Below, piece by piece: positions 34,806 through 50,521 of a stretch of 64,000 nucleotides of DNA. This DNA is from Odontesthes bonariensis (taxonomy: Eukaryota; Chordata; Actinopteri; Atheriniformes; Atherinopsidae). Made by a program: the position numbers and the translations under genes. The stretch spans positions 23,954,227 through 24,018,226 of the forward strand of contig NC_134515.1 of assembly GCF_027942865.1 (NCBI RefSeq). Direction: 5' to 3'. The notes under the pieces are model-generated. The model saw nothing but the letters and a program-made list of their open reading frames with translations. It was not told where the DNA came from and did not search any database. The first letter of the stretch is position 1; every line of letters begins with the position of its first letter.

Positions 34806-34824
34806 TCTGTCCAAATGCGGCTGT

Positions 34825-37800
34825 TATCTCCACCCTCTAAACATCCGCGATGAAAACAATGGAGTTAAAAAGGGAGCTTTTTGTACTATTTGACTAAAGA
34901 GTGTAGCAAGCATTTAATCAAGATCTAAGAAAAATTGGTCAACTTGTGAAAAGAATCAAACATGTCTCCTTGAAAACCAACATGACAAATCAAAGAAATA
35001 ATCCATAGCAATTTTTTTAAACATTGCCTCATCACTGGTACCAGTGTTGTTGAAAAACTCAAGAGAAAGAACGTGTTTGAGGGAATTTGATATTTTACGT
35101 GAATTTAACTGAAGAGCATTAGGTGAGTGCAGCTCTCTCTCTCTCTCGTGGCATTGAATGAGGTTCTTATGGAAAATGAATGAGCCATGCTAAAATGTGC
35201 CTGCACACACCACTCGGGCTCATGCCGTCCTGGAAGCCACAGACATCGCAATGATTTCTGCACCAGTCACGAACATAAATAACATATACAGAAATAATGA
35301 AATAATGTAGGCTAAACTTTTGTTTAAGCTTGGAACAGATGGCCAGCTCTGACCTGTGTCATTCACTGCAACAAAATATGATCCCACACCAGATTTTGTC
35401 AGGAAGCTGGAGGCCTATTATCTTTCTTTTACGTGTATGCCATGCTGCTGTTGCAGCTTGTTTTTAAAGCCTCTGCTGGCTTACATGCTTTCAATGGTGT
35501 GCGAGAATGGTCAAATAAAGTAGGCTATGCACTAAAACCATGTTTTGTTGTATCTAATCACCGTTTGATATTGAGTATCTTGATGGTTCTTGATTAAACA
35601 TATGAAAACAGAGATGCCCATGTATCTCCTCAGATGGTTGTGAACTTGTTATGCACTTTCACACATGGTTGATCTGATAACATATTTGTTAGTTATGTCT
35701 AATGGAAATACTAATGCCTCTCAGATGCACTGGCCTTTCAGGTTGTCTATCCATCCATCGTATCCACCCCGCTAGTTTTGACTTTATCTTTTGGTTTCCT
35801 GGTTTTCCTATGTTCTGGTTTTTCCTTTTTTGTCATCAGTTTACTTCTTGCACTTTCCTTGATTCCTGTTTTATTTTTGAAGCACTTGCTCTCATGTGTA
35901 TTCAGTTGTGTTGATTTTTCACACCTGGTTCAGTTTCTTATTGCCACCCGTGATCCTTGTTTCTTATCACCTACCTAAATATATATCCTCCAGGTTTCAC
36001 TTTGTTCAGTGCCAGATCATTGTATGTTGTTTGTTGCTGTCGCTATTTACTCGTCCTTTTGTGATTTCCTTGTTGGTTTGTAAGTCAGTCAGTTCATCTT
36101 CCCTTTTTTCAAGTGCATTTTGTTTGTAGTTTATCATTTATGCAATGGCAGCGCCTCCAGTTTAGTTTTCAATAAAGCCTTTGTTCCTCATTGTCTGTCC
36201 TCGTCTTCTCAGTCCTCCATTTGGGTCCGTCCTCACCATGAACTCTGACAGCTATATCTCTTGAATAGCAGGAGGGAGTTTCATCTCAACTGAAACAAAA
36301 ACAATGGAACAACAGCCTAGCCTATGTAGTCTATGCCAAATGCATAATTGATCATTGGAGCAAATCACATAAAGCTCTACATACGATGCAATAAATATTT
36401 TCCAATGCCGACATTTGACCTTGTAAAATCACAAGTCAAACTAATAGTAAGTCAGTACACACAGCCCTCAACCTCAGCCTCCCAACTCTCCCCAAGTGGC
36501 TTGCAGCCACTGTTAAAGTACTTCTGCATTTCTTCCTGTGGTATCCAAATTTCAAGAATCTCTTTTCTGGACTGATACTCCTCTTTTAGAACAAAAACTC
36601 CCCGGGCTGAAATTAGAAACACTGATGATATCTTAATTATGTAATGCTGCTGTAAGGTTATCTATCAGTCATTCAACCACTTAATTTCAGCTGTAAATGC
36701 ATAGTTGGACATTTTAGGAAATGTCTGCCAGTCAAATGTGGAACTGCAGTTGCTTTCCTGGAAAAACAGAAAGATAATACTGTCCTGATTCTCCCTTAAG
36801 ATTAACAAAATCCTGCTCATAGCACTTTCTAAACCAACCATCATCTGGCTCTAGACTCCAGATATTAAAAAGGTAAATACAGTAATGCTTTCAATTTACG
36901 AATATAACTCTTGATAAGTTCAAACATCAGTCTAGGACATATATTAAGTTGGTTATAAGTTGACTGAGTCTGAGAGAAAGAAGCTGTGATAAAGAAAGGG
37001 ATGTAGAAATAGGGGGAGAGGTAACAGAAGGAGATCATTAGTCAAGAATGAACTCAAGGTTTCAGGCAAATCTAGGAAGCTTTCTGCTCTTTGTTCCACA
37101 AACTTTTATGATGCAAGGTGAACTCCAGTTTTTTTTTTGTTGAGATTGAAGATTGAACTTCAGAAAAAAATGGAAGGAGGCATGAGGGTACTTTTCTTGT
37201 GAGGCCATTTCTTATGTTTTTTTTTTTTTTACTAATTGTTGTGTGGTTCTGTTATGTATGTTGTTATACTTATATTTCACCTACACAGGCAAGGTCCAGG
37301 TGCTTCCGTAGTTCCTGGGAGCAATGATTAGTGTTGGTTGTTTTGATAAATTTAGATACCAAGAATTAATTTTGAGCTCCAAATGTTATGGCAGTTAGAG
37401 TAGAATGACCACTGCTGGTTCAAGTAAATAAAATATTTAACTCAAACATCTAAAATTTCAGTGTCACAGCAGTTTGAGTAAACACTACTTTCTGTATTTT
37501 TACACACTCTCATAGTGTCACAGTGGTAGTTATATACTTTGTTTTTGCATCATTTTTGAACAGGAACTTTTGTGTTGTTATTCAGGTCCACATTAGCTTG
37601 AAATCTTTTAGATTTTCGGTTGTTTTAAATAGGCAAAATTAACTCATCTGGTGACCTTGGTCTGGGTAGTTGTTAGTTTCAGTCTCATATTAGAACTAAT
37701 TACATTGTCTCCAAAGAGAGAGCGCTCTGAATGATGTCTATGGCAGATAAGACACTAATCACTCATAACTATTTTGCACATCGCCAATTGGAAAAAGAAT

Positions 37801-40084
37801 AAATAGAAAAATAACAGAACATCGTTTTAAGAAGGTTACCTCTTTGACTATATTCAATAATCTTTGTTCAAGAAGAAAATTGGTAGAGGGTCTCCAGGAA
37901 GGCATACCGACAGAGGTGATTAGATTACTGATAGCCATCAGCCATTAAGAGGCCTGATTATCATGGCGCATCCGCAGGCAGCTTTGCTCCCCTGCAAAAA
38001 TATATACGTCTACTATTGTCCATTGGAGTCTGTTTGGAGGACTAACTTTGTACAGGCACAGTCGATAGGTATATTCCATACAAGCACAGTAGCCATAGTT
38101 GTTGAGCAGTGTTGAAAAAGTATATTTTTTCACTATTGCTTATGGGTGTGTTGCTTTAACCCTTGGTTGTGTCTTACCAGATCTTAATCTTGCACTTTAC
38201 AGAAGTCATTGTAATTTCAGTATGCAGTCGTATTCTGTTGAATACAACAGAGGGGTTCTTATTCTTTACCCTCATTTTTTTATCCTCCGCCTACACAGAG
38301 GCAGTCACTGCAAGATGCCAAATTGAAGGAGAGAATGAGAAAAAAACTTTAACTTTGATAAGAGACAAATTTGTCAACACTTACTCTAGCTCAATTTTAA
38401 TTTTCATGTGCGTGCACGAGTGGAGTTTTTATGACAATGGATGCTGTACATTTGTCATTCATGTTGGTTGATCTTCATCTCTTCATCCAGAGTTGAAGCC
38501 ATCGCCTCAGGGATAAGTTCAGTATAAAGTGTCCAGATCAGCTCAGGTTTGATATTAACTGTCATCTAAAAACTGAATACCATGTTCTATGTCTCAGAAG
38601 TAGAAATAAAAATCTGGTTGATGAGTAGTTATGATACTGATACTCTGTTTATTTTCCTCTTTGGAATTAGTCCAAACTGTTAAGCAAGTTATGTAGACTA
38701 TAGCTAGGCTTCATTGAAGACATATTACCATTACTAACACCAGCAGCTGCAGTTGGAAATATTGAAATAATTTACTTAATTTTGTAGGCTACAGCCAATT
38801 TAATGATGCATTCTGTAATAGTGGACGGCATACATTTCAGTTTTAAGGTATTATTTACACATCTAATGTAATTTTACCAGAAATAATGTAGATTACAGCT
38901 GGATCCCTTGAAAAAATTATTTACTGTTGTATTATTGGTTGTTTCCTGTCTGCATAGCTGTGTTGACTCGTATGAGAAGCGTGTTTATGCATTGATTTGA
39001 CTATTGATTATATTCAAGCATCCACTCTCACCTCATTGCACACAGTGAACCGATCAAATCTAAAGTAGACAATTCATGGATGTAAGAACAAGGAAGCGTG
39101 ACATTCCGGCTGTCAGTTCAGGGAAGCATAGGAGAACTTCCCGGCCACTTCTGAGAAAACGGAACAAAAGATCTGACAAGAGCATCTGATAAATGTAGGT
39201 GTTTTTATTGCTTTATTGTCTTTGTGTGTCCTTTGTCTGCTAGGTAAGCAAAAATAACTATTTTTGTCAAGTCAGTCTTTAATTCACCTTGAAGATTAAA
39301 GTTTTGCCGTTCAGATCCTGAACTGTTCTCTGATATGTTTGTTTTACAAAAAATAGCTTGTTCTGCAAATAAAAAGTGCAACTCCTCTGTATTTGTGATA
39401 GGAGCCTCCTAAAAACTTTAATATTGAAAAACGGTTTTATTATATGTGGCTCTTGCTCATACTGACTGTGGTCTACTTCACTTTAAAGCCCTACCTTACA
39501 GAACCAAATGAAAAAAAAGCACATCACATTTTTATTACAATGTTACCTAAAAACAGATATGTTTACATAGAGTAATTTTTAAATGCATTTTAGGACTCCT
39601 TTGGTGTGACTGATAGAATCTGCTACTGGATCTGTTTCCAACTTCCGCCTTGATTTTTAATATCGCTGTCATGCACGCATTAAACAGACTGGGAGGTAAA
39701 CAATGCACTCAGTATTAGAATCAGCTTCAAATCGAAATGAGGCCTCAAAAATAATTCTTTATTCTTTAGTCAGAACAGTGCAGATGTAAATTTCCATTGT
39801 TGTTGTATGTTAATAGTAAGTAGAGCAACAAACAGAAACAATGCATTTGCTTAAAAATGTGTATAAATAAAAACATATTCAGACGGCATTTGGTGCAACT
39901 TGTGACACATAATAGGCAAAAAAATGCAAGAAATTATATGCATTCCTCCATTTTGATCATGAGTTACTATAAAAGATCACAGAGAGTAGGACTGGACTCA
40001 GAAGTGGTAAATGGTTATAGACAGATAGCAGCAAAAATAGAAAAGCAGAGACAGAGTATAAGGTTGCTGATGATTAATTTCCTG
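34825..40084. other. 5 kb without a recognised gene
   Basis: AT-rich. It holds a short (CT)n run at about 35131-35147, a probable dispersed repeat at 35750-36255, and short open frames without family motifs or convincing splice pairs. Confidence 0.5.
35750..36255 (+). repeat. Degenerate dispersed fish repeat with poly(A)-signal-like end
   Basis: Pyrimidine-rich text ending TTTTCAATAAAGCCTTTGTT, then CCATTTGGGTCCGTCCTC and GAACTCTGACAG, resembling the 3' part of a repeat I recall from many fish genomes. The overlapping open frames reflect low stop density, not a gene. Confidence 0.4.
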
Positions 40085-43673
<3,589 letters not shown>

Positions 43674-43765
43674 AATGACTTCTCAGACAGCAAGAGGAAA
43701 AACAGGTGAATATCCAAGTTTGTGAAAGCTGCCTCTCTCAGCATTAATTTCTTGTCCCTTGCCTT

Positions 43766-43773
43766 TTTTTATA
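43766..43773 (-). promoter_or_regulatory. ren: ren TATA box
   Basis: Read on the minus strand it is TATAAAAA, 93-100 bp upstream of the ren start codon. That spacing fits a short 5' untranslated region. Confidence 0.6.
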
Positions 43774-43830
43774 CCCTGTCCTCTTCACTATGCTCTCATC
43801 TATCAGCCACTGGCCAGGAGCTTCCCGGGA

Positions 43831-43838
43831 GGTGACGA
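43831..43838 (-). promoter_or_regulatory. ren: Possible cAMP-response half site upstream of ren
   Basis: The plus strand reads GGTGACGA, giving a CGTCA half site on the minus strand about 60 bp upstream of the TATA box. Mammalian renin promoters are controlled through a cAMP-response element. Equivalence here is inference. Confidence 0.3.
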
Positions 43839-44624
43839 CTGGTAAACAAGGTCTCCCTTCCTCCTCCCACCCTCTAGCCAACCCCTCCGCACTGGTCACA
43901 CAACCCCTATGATAAACAAATCCCAGAGAGATTGAAAAACACTGATGACCAAAAACTGGGGTGCAGAGCTTCGTAGACTTCTGACGTCTGTTAGCTTAAC
44001 ACCTTCTCTGCAGTGCTGTGAGAAGCTTTGGAGGAAATGAAAAATGCTGTGAGCTCTCTTTCGCTGGATAAACTAAAAATACAAGTGATATGCAAGCTCG
44101 GATCGGCTATGAAAGACTGTGCTGAACACTTGAACACATTCATTTTCTGTTTTACATGTTGTAGCTTTACTAGATAGTGTCACAGCCCGATTTAATGAAA
44201 AATACCAAAATATGTTTGATATTGTTCAAAGATCAAGGTGAGTTCAATTATTAGTTGCTACGATGGCCCTGAGTTGCAATATACAACATCATGGGAAAAA
44301 CAAAAAAAAACATTTGAGAAAATACAATTGAATAGAAAACAACAACACTGAAAACACAACATTTCAGAAATCACAGCAACAAAAAAAAACAAAGAAAAAC
44401 ATTAGAGAAAACAAAACAATGACCTTTAAACACATTGAGACATATACAATTAAACAGTTCTGAAGAAAAAAATAGCAGAAAAGAATATAAAAGGGAAAGA
44501 AGGAAATATAAACATATTTAAGAAAATACAGTATGGGGAAAACAACAAAACTGAAATCACAGTTTAAGAGAAATGTTTCAAACGTCCAACAGAAAAGACG
44601 ATAATGACAGAGTTTGGTGTCGAG
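43839..44624. other. ren upstream flank, then A-rich sequence
   Basis: After about 200 bp of mixed sequence the plus strand becomes strongly A-rich (44290-44560), with repeated AAAACAACAA and AGAAAATAC motifs. No gene is seen. Confidence 0.5.
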
Positions 44625-44844
44625 CAGATTCCTAGAAAGTAGCTAAAGAAAGCCAGGCTATAGCCGGTAACCGTCGCTTGAACTATCGCCATCTCCCATT
44701 TAAGCCTCAAGTCGTTCCTCAAAGATATTTTAGCTGCATCTCGGTGAGGCTAATCCAAGCGAGGCTTACATAGCCTAGCTTAGTGCGAGTGAACGTGGAA
44801 CGTAAGAAGCCCTGACGAGTGGATGGTGGAAAAACGGATATCTC

Positions 44845-45328
44845 TGTGAAAAGGAGAGCGAGACAAGAGCTGTTATTTTTTCGTCAGCTGAACAAATAAT
44901 GCTGATGGAGCTGTATGAGGATTTTAAAAGTGTCATCACCAGAAATGCTGCGATCAATAAAGCGAAGAAAACAGCATGGCAAACAACTGCAGACAGACTA
45001 AACGCGTAAGTTCTGAAAGTTTCAATTGTTAGACATTTATTTCACTGTCCTCATGTATTTATGCTCTCCTCTTTGTGTTATAATGTGTTTACATAAAGCA
45101 TGCTGAATTGTCTCTGTATGAGATGTACAGTACAAATATACTGGCCCTGCTCAGTTTATTAATAACCCAATAATCGACACGCATCATCATACTTTGTGAC
45201 TGTATTATCGTGAGTGTGTGACCCACATATTAATTTTTCACTGTTACATCTCAACAGGAGCTATCTTAACAGCCAAAAGCGTACCTGGCAGCAGGTGAAG
45301 GTAAAGTACAGGAAAATATTTCAGAGTG
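44845..45328 (+). pseudogene. Harbinger Myb-like protein, exons 1-2
   Basis: Exon 1 ends at 45005 and exon 2 is 45258-45328, with good splice borders. The reading is SSAEQIMLMELYEDFKSV, then KKTAWQTTADRLNA joined to SYLNSQKRTWQQVKVKYRK. This is the SANT/Myb-like domain of Harbinger accessory proteins. No clear start codon is in frame at the usual place, and nothing recognisable follows exon 2. Confidence 0.75.
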
Positions 45329-45409
45329 GTAAGTAGCCTTTGAAGAAATGTGTTTGTCCAATAAAGAGAGCACCAAACTAGATATGGAAGAAACTGAAAA
45401 TAAAAAAGG

Positions 45410-45838
45410 AATGCCCTCTCCACCCTTGTTCCTGGATCAGGATATGGCGTGAAGAGGTACGGCCAGCATGCATAGCCTCTGTCCCCAAGCAGGACACCAT
45501 TGAACTCTCCTACAGAATAAGAGAAATGTTGGATGGATATACATGTGTTAAGACTTGGCAATTTGATGCAATATGTGCCTTATATGGCTATCTATAATAA
45601 AGAATGACGAGCACTTTAAATTCCTTAAGATGACCTCTACACCTGACCTCTCATTAGATTACCAAAATTCTGCCTATATACACCTTACTTCAAAAGTACA
45701 CTCCTTCAGGTAAGTAAAATTCTCACCTTGTGCAAACCTCTGTGCCAGTGAGGATGCTCGGAAGATCCTAGAATCATGAACTGATCCCGGCCATTTAGCC
45801 TCAATGTTGGAAATGAAATGACCTCCATCACAGATCAT
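45410..45838 (-). pseudogene. HARBI1-type transposase, two exons
   Basis: On the minus strand, exon 45838-45727 reads ICDGGHFISNIEAKWPGSVH then DSRIFRASSLAQRFAQ, and the next exon starts at 45509 with GEFNGVLLGDRGYACWPYLF. Similarity stops soon after PYPDPGT (about 45410), before the third catalytic residue motif RARIEMTFG. The second acidic residue (LGDRGY) is kept. The first (AVDxTH) exon was not located upstream. A dead gene. Confidence 0.75.
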
Positions 45839-46194
45839 CTGTATGCACAGAGGATAGGAGTCAATGATGAGCTTTCACAGGGCATAAATGTAACATTGCT
45901 CAGCATTACTCAAAGGGGTTGATGTGGTATTCTTCAAAATGAGAAATCCAGTTCAGAGTCTATGGACAATTATCCCCAAGTGTACCTGTACATTTAGGAT
46001 ATGGAAAAATGTTCGGTTTACATAGTCAGCCTCCACGGGTCCAGCAGGGGCCTGGACAATGTGACAATGTTTAAATCCAGAAAACAGTTCTATTTAGATG
46101 TGCATATGACACCTGAAAGTATTTTATCTGCACTCTTCACTTTTAAATTAATTAATTAATGATTTTTTTGTTTTTTGGAATGATTTTATTGCCT

Positions 46195-46272
46195 TCTTGT
46201 GGTTTTATGTAGCTGTAAAGCACTTTGAATTGCCTTGTGTACGAATTGTGCTCTACAAATTGCCTTGCCTTG
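46195..46272 (+). repeat. Dispersed fish repeat tail
   Basis: CTGTAAAGCACTTTGAATTG followed by CCTTGTGTACGAATTGTGCT and TTGCCTTGCCTT is the tail of a repeat seen widely in fish. It lies inside Harbinger copy 2. Confidence 0.5.
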
Positions 46273-47102
46273 GATGCGTACATGGGTACAGTGTAGTGCA
46301 CCGATAACATTAGGGAAGCCTGAGGGAACTTAATGCAAATACTTCAGCCAGTAGGTTGTTTTACATTATCGGCTACTGTAAATGTGGAGCAGCAGCCTGA
46401 AAGGACAGAGGTCATATTTTTAATATGGTAAGATGTTTTAATTCCTGCGTTTTATCTAATATCTTGTTTGTACAGTCCTTGACTGTACAAATAATTTGTA
46501 TCATTAACATTATTACCTGTCCCCCATTTTTCTGAGTCTGGTCCTACGTGGGTGTAGATCGGATGTTTGTTAGGTATTGATTAGTTTTAATGAATACCAT
46601 GTTCTCTCTCATTTAATTTCATGCTCAATACGTGTGTATAGTTGTGTTTCTTTAGTTGCACTGGCACCGACTGATTGATTTTTCGAGACAGTGAAAGTGG
46701 TGATATGATAACCACAGTTTTTGCTTCGTTTTTTAGACAAGACATGAGTTGCGGGAGCGCAGAATTCTAGGTGAACATTTCTTTCCGGAGTCCGTTTCAG
46801 CCGTTCGGACATTTTTTGAGTTGCAGATAAGCTAAGCTTCAACTTCAACTAGTTCAGCAGCATAAACTACCATGGTTACTCAGCGGGCGTTCAAATAAGC
46901 CACCTTTATGGAACGGAACTCTCGCTAAATTTAGCCAGAAGTAGCGAAATAAGCCAGGCTTTCCGCTAAGCCAGCTTCTAGGAATACCCCCCAGGTGCTT
47001 TACAGTTGACTACAGAGGCTCTATTTGGTTGTGGTACATTGTCATCTATTCTGAATTATGCAGTATGGGGGGGTTGGCAATGCACTGTTTACATGTACCT
47101 CT

Positions 47103-47650
47103 TGTAGCGGCCAAAGAAGACTTCATGTTTATATGAATAGGAATTAATGCTTAAAAAGATAGATCATATATTTTGGATTTATAATTTAATAGATATGTTT
47201 ATTTCATGGTAGAAATGATGACTATTACATAGAAAGGTTAAAAGAATTATAATTTATGTTCTTAGTATATTTGTTACCTATAGATTAAAAAGGTGTACTG
47301 TCGCTTTAAGGACTGACCGAACCGGCCACCTGAGAAAATGCTTTTGCGCTTCTCCCATCAGATCGCCAGGAACTATTGAAGCAAACAGTTTTCTTACCTG
47401 CAGCTCTGCGCCTCCGGCAGATATTAGAAGCCTTGATTTCAGCAGTTTATATTTAAGTTAATTCATTTAGATTTTTGTAAGTGTCAAGAGGAGGAGTAAA
47501 ACTTCAACTTCTCATTCAAAAGTTGTGGAGTGGATTTATTTCAACTACATGGATATTCACAGCTGTGGAAACAGGAGCAATTGGGCTGGAGAGGAGTTTC
47601 AGTGTAAGAAGTAGCAATTTCCTAGTGATCAATAAAAACAAGCCTCTACA
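47103..47650 (+). repeat. BEL/Pao LTR, first copy
   Basis: It starts TGTAGCGGCCAAAGAAGACT and ends AAGCCTCTACA, so the ends are the palindrome TGTAG/CTACA. AATAAA near 47630 is the likely poly(A) signal. The exact 3' end is uncertain: a second candidate TACA end lies at about 47683. The copy at 58059 appears identical. Confidence 0.8.
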
Positions 47651-47773
47651 TTAGTAAGAAAACTTGCTTGACATTGGATTACAAACGCTGGAGAGGTTTG
47701 CTGAAACTGGAAAGAAGATACTTGAGGGATTTACCGAGGAACTTCAGAAACAGCATGATCATGGGCTGCATTC

Positions 47774-49627
47774 GTGACTGGTGAGTGGACAAGTGGCTCG
47801 TGGCTGCTACGTGACTGTCGCAAGTGGAATCGGGAAAAAAACCGGACTGACATTCAAAGAGCAATCATGACGGATGATGAAGGAAAGACGGTAAGCCCTC
47901 CGGGGGAAAAACGTTTGGTTAAACCAACACAAGTGTCATTGGAAAATAATCTGCAGACGAGAATCAGATCCAGAAGAGCTAAGCTAGGCAAATTGACTGA
48001 GAAAAGAAACGAATTGCTTGCTTTAATGGATGATGATGCAAACGTGGAAATTGTAACACAGGAATTGCTAAATAAGTATGAAGAGCTCATTGGAGGATTC
48101 ATTAAGATAAATGCTGATGTTAAAGACCTGTACATTCAGCTTGGATGTGTAGAGAACATGAAGGCAGATCAAAGTGATTGGTTTCAGCCAAGATACGATG
48201 ACCACGGTAAATTTGTGCAAGAAGTAAACTCGTGGATACAGGATGTAATGCTTCGCATTGAAGAGTCTAAAAAAGTGAACAGTGAGGTAAATCCTGAAGA
48301 TAGCGCTTCAGCTACATCCAGACAGAGTAAAAAAGCTAAGTCTGTCTCATCTGCCTCCGTAGTGTCAGCAGCTCGCGCTGAACGCTTAAAAGTTGAATTG
48401 GAGCAAGCTACTTTGTTAAGCAAGACAGCTAAATTGAAACAAAAAAGAGCTTTGGAGGAAAAAGAGCTACAGCTCAAAGCTGAAAAGGAACAATTGGAGT
48501 TACAAGCAGAGCTTGATGAATCAGATGCAAAGTTAGCCGTGTTAAGAAGATATGAAGAAAGCTCAATTGTGTCACGAGGCTCTAAAGGCAATAGAGCGGA
48601 TTCACTGATGGCTACTCAGAGACAACATGTCAGCCACAATAGGAGCAATGGGGCTAGTAATGTATCTCAGCACAGCCATGGTGGTGGAATAGCTGTCAAT
48701 GCATCCAGCATTGCAGCGCCTGCTGCACGACCAGCGTCTGTTTCACGACAAGTGTATGTCACTTCAAAGGGCAATTCTGCAAACACAGATAACCTGGTTT
48801 CTGTTATGCAACGCCAAAACGAAATAACTGAGAGTTTAATAAAGCAACAAAGGTTATCAACATTGCCATCGCCAAACATTACAGTGTTTAAAGGAGATCC
48901 AATGGAATACCGTCTCTTCATGAGAGCTTTCGAGCATCGCATAGAGAGCAAGACTGAAAGCAGCAAAGATCGGCTTTACTATTTGGAACAGCACACAAGC
49001 GGTCAGCCTAATCACTTAGTGCGCAGCTGTTTTCACATGGACGCAGAACAGGGCTACTCTGAAGCCAAGAAATTACTAAAGGAGCGCTTTGGTGACAAAT
49101 ATAAGATCTCGATGGCATACCTTGACAAGGCTCTAAATTGGCCTACTATCAAGTCAGAGGACGCTAAGGCACTTGAAGCATATGCTCTCTTTCTGATCAA
49201 TTGTAACAACGCAATGTCGGACTTAGAGTATTTGGATGAGATGGAGAATGCCGCGAACATGCGCACAGTCATCTCCAAGCTCCCATACAGGCTGAGGGAG
49301 AGATTCAGAAGCATCGCCATTGACATACAGAAGAAAGACCGGCGAACAAAGTTTGAAGACGTGGTGTCATTCGTTACCAAACAGGCTGAAATGGCAGCGC
49401 ACCCTGTATTTGGTGAAATTTCAGGTCAAACCAAGCGCCAACCTGAAAGGTCAGCTGGCAAGAAAAACATCACAACGTTAGCCACTGAAGAAAAGAGAGA
49501 AATCAACCCGGCGCTCAGGTGTATCACGAACAGTCCAAAGTGGTGCTCTTGGGGTAGGGAAATCCACGATAAGAAAAGAAATAAGTCCCAGGCACTCAAA
49601 AGTAGAAAAGGAAGAAGGTATAAATAA
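47774..49627 (+). pseudogene. BEL/Pao gag region, broken by insertion
   Basis: A 617-codon frame. The start at 47774 is the first ATG, but the one at 47867 (MTDDEGKTVSPPGEK) may be the natural start. Residues about 200-255 are charged and likely coiled coil. From about residue 363 the text LPSPNITVFKGDPMEYRLF marks the DUF1759 gag domain of Pao elements. From about residue 573 the frame reads into the Penelope insertion and ends after 45 foreign residues. The zinc knuckles and enzymes therefore lie on the far side of the insertion. Gag would form the particle core and bind RNA. Confidence 0.85.
49477..49490 (+). repeat. Target-site duplication, left copy
   Basis: GTTAGCCACTGAAG here is repeated exactly at 53599-53612. 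It flanks the Penelope insertion, and the BEL reading frame is in register across the two sides. Confidence 0.9.
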
Positions 49628-50521
49628 AAAGCCTTTAATGACTTTGGCTAATCATAATAAAATACCAACATGTTTCAACCACCACCGTGGTCTTCATCAG
49701 GGCAAAGCAAAAGTCACAGAATGAACAACGGTAAGGACAATTAAACCCCACACCTGGATCAGGTGTATAATTAGTGTGCCACCAATAACAATTGGAAGAG
49801 TAAGGCGCACCTGTCATAGAGGAGGGAGGGAGGGGGAGGGGGAGGGGGGGAAAAGGCATAGATCACAATACAATAATTGTTGTTAAAGTACCAGCATGAC
49901 AAAAACAATAAACTCTTTAGATATACAAAAAAGCAAATGGGCAGATAATAACATCAGAAAAAACCAACAGACAAAATATCATAAAAAACATTTAAACTCG
50001 ATATCTTCATTAAGGCCTGGATACCTAAGCGCATCTAACTGGTGGATCCAAAACGTCTCACGTTGGTTGAGCCTGCGGATCCGGTCGCCGCCTCTATCTA
50101 AGGGCCTGATGTGCTCCAAAGCCTCAATTTTTAGCAAGGAGTCGTTCTTATTGTGCACTTGTAGGAAATGTTGGGCCATCTGGTAGTCAGCATTAACAGT
50201 GCGTATCGCATATTTATGCTCAGCAAGTCGATCACGTAGGCGTCTTTTGGTGCGTCCTACATAGAACACACCTGGGCACGGACAGGACAGACGATAAATA
50301 ACAAACGTGGTGTTACAATTTATAAAATCTTTTATTCTATATTCCTTATTGGTTTTAAAATCAGTAAATGCTTTTGAAGGAATAAGATGAGCACAATGAG
50401 GGCAATTATAACAACGGTAGACTCCCAACGGTCTCTTGAGCCAACTCTCCTTTTTAACAGGAGGAAGATGGGTGTGTACGAGTCTGTCGCGAAGTGTCGG
50501 AGCTATTTTGTAAGAGACTAA
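49571..50521 (-). repeat. Left inverted arm of the Penelope element
   Basis: It is the reverse complement of 52637-53588. I noticed about three substitutions (for example AGCTATTTTG against AGCTCTTTTG, and the CCTTACC/CTTTACC pair), so the arms are over 99 percent alike. The arm holds the endonuclease end of the ORF, the 3' untranslated region and a hammerhead motif. Confidence 0.9.
49640..49715 (-). ncRNA. Hammerhead ribozyme motif, left arm
   Basis: The minus-strand copy of the motif described at 53443-53518, with the same core, stem II and self-complementary stem III. It lies downstream of the RT-endonuclease ORF, where it would act on the element's own transcript. Confidence 0.7.

Larger units (their letters stand above)
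31742..34824 (-). mobile_element. Family A transposon, copy A3, carrying two inserted elements
   Basis: The left end (GGCGCATTCCCACTGTAGGA) and right end (GTCCAAATGCGGCT) are diverged forms of the family A ends. The body is interrupted by copy A2 (31826-32574) and by element B (32802-34253). Removing them leaves about 0.9 kb collinear with A1 and A2, including the MESGEAT-type ORF (34444 down to 34325). Near the right end a 14-bp unit is repeated ten times. Confidence 0.65.
44628..46991 (+). mobile_element. PIF/Harbinger transposon, copy 2 (internally deleted)
   Basis: The left end ATTCCTAGAA and right end TTCTAGGAATACCCCC are inverted, with CAG at 44625-44627 and 46992-46994 as target duplications. 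The left end seems to lack the outermost GGGGGT. The element encodes Myb-like exons on the + strand and transposase exons on the - strand, so the two genes converge. They now almost touch because the 3' part of the transposase gene is gone. It is a different subfamily from copy 1: the ends differ and so does the gene orientation. Confidence 0.8.

Noticed and set aside
48184..49380. Minus-strand ORFs opposite BEL gag
   Set aside because: Antisense shadows of the gag frame with serine/leucine-rich composition; repeated identically in unit 2.
49896..50186. 96-codon plus-strand ORF in the Penelope left arm
   Set aside because: It is antisense to the endonuclease and 3' region and also appears inverted in the right arm.
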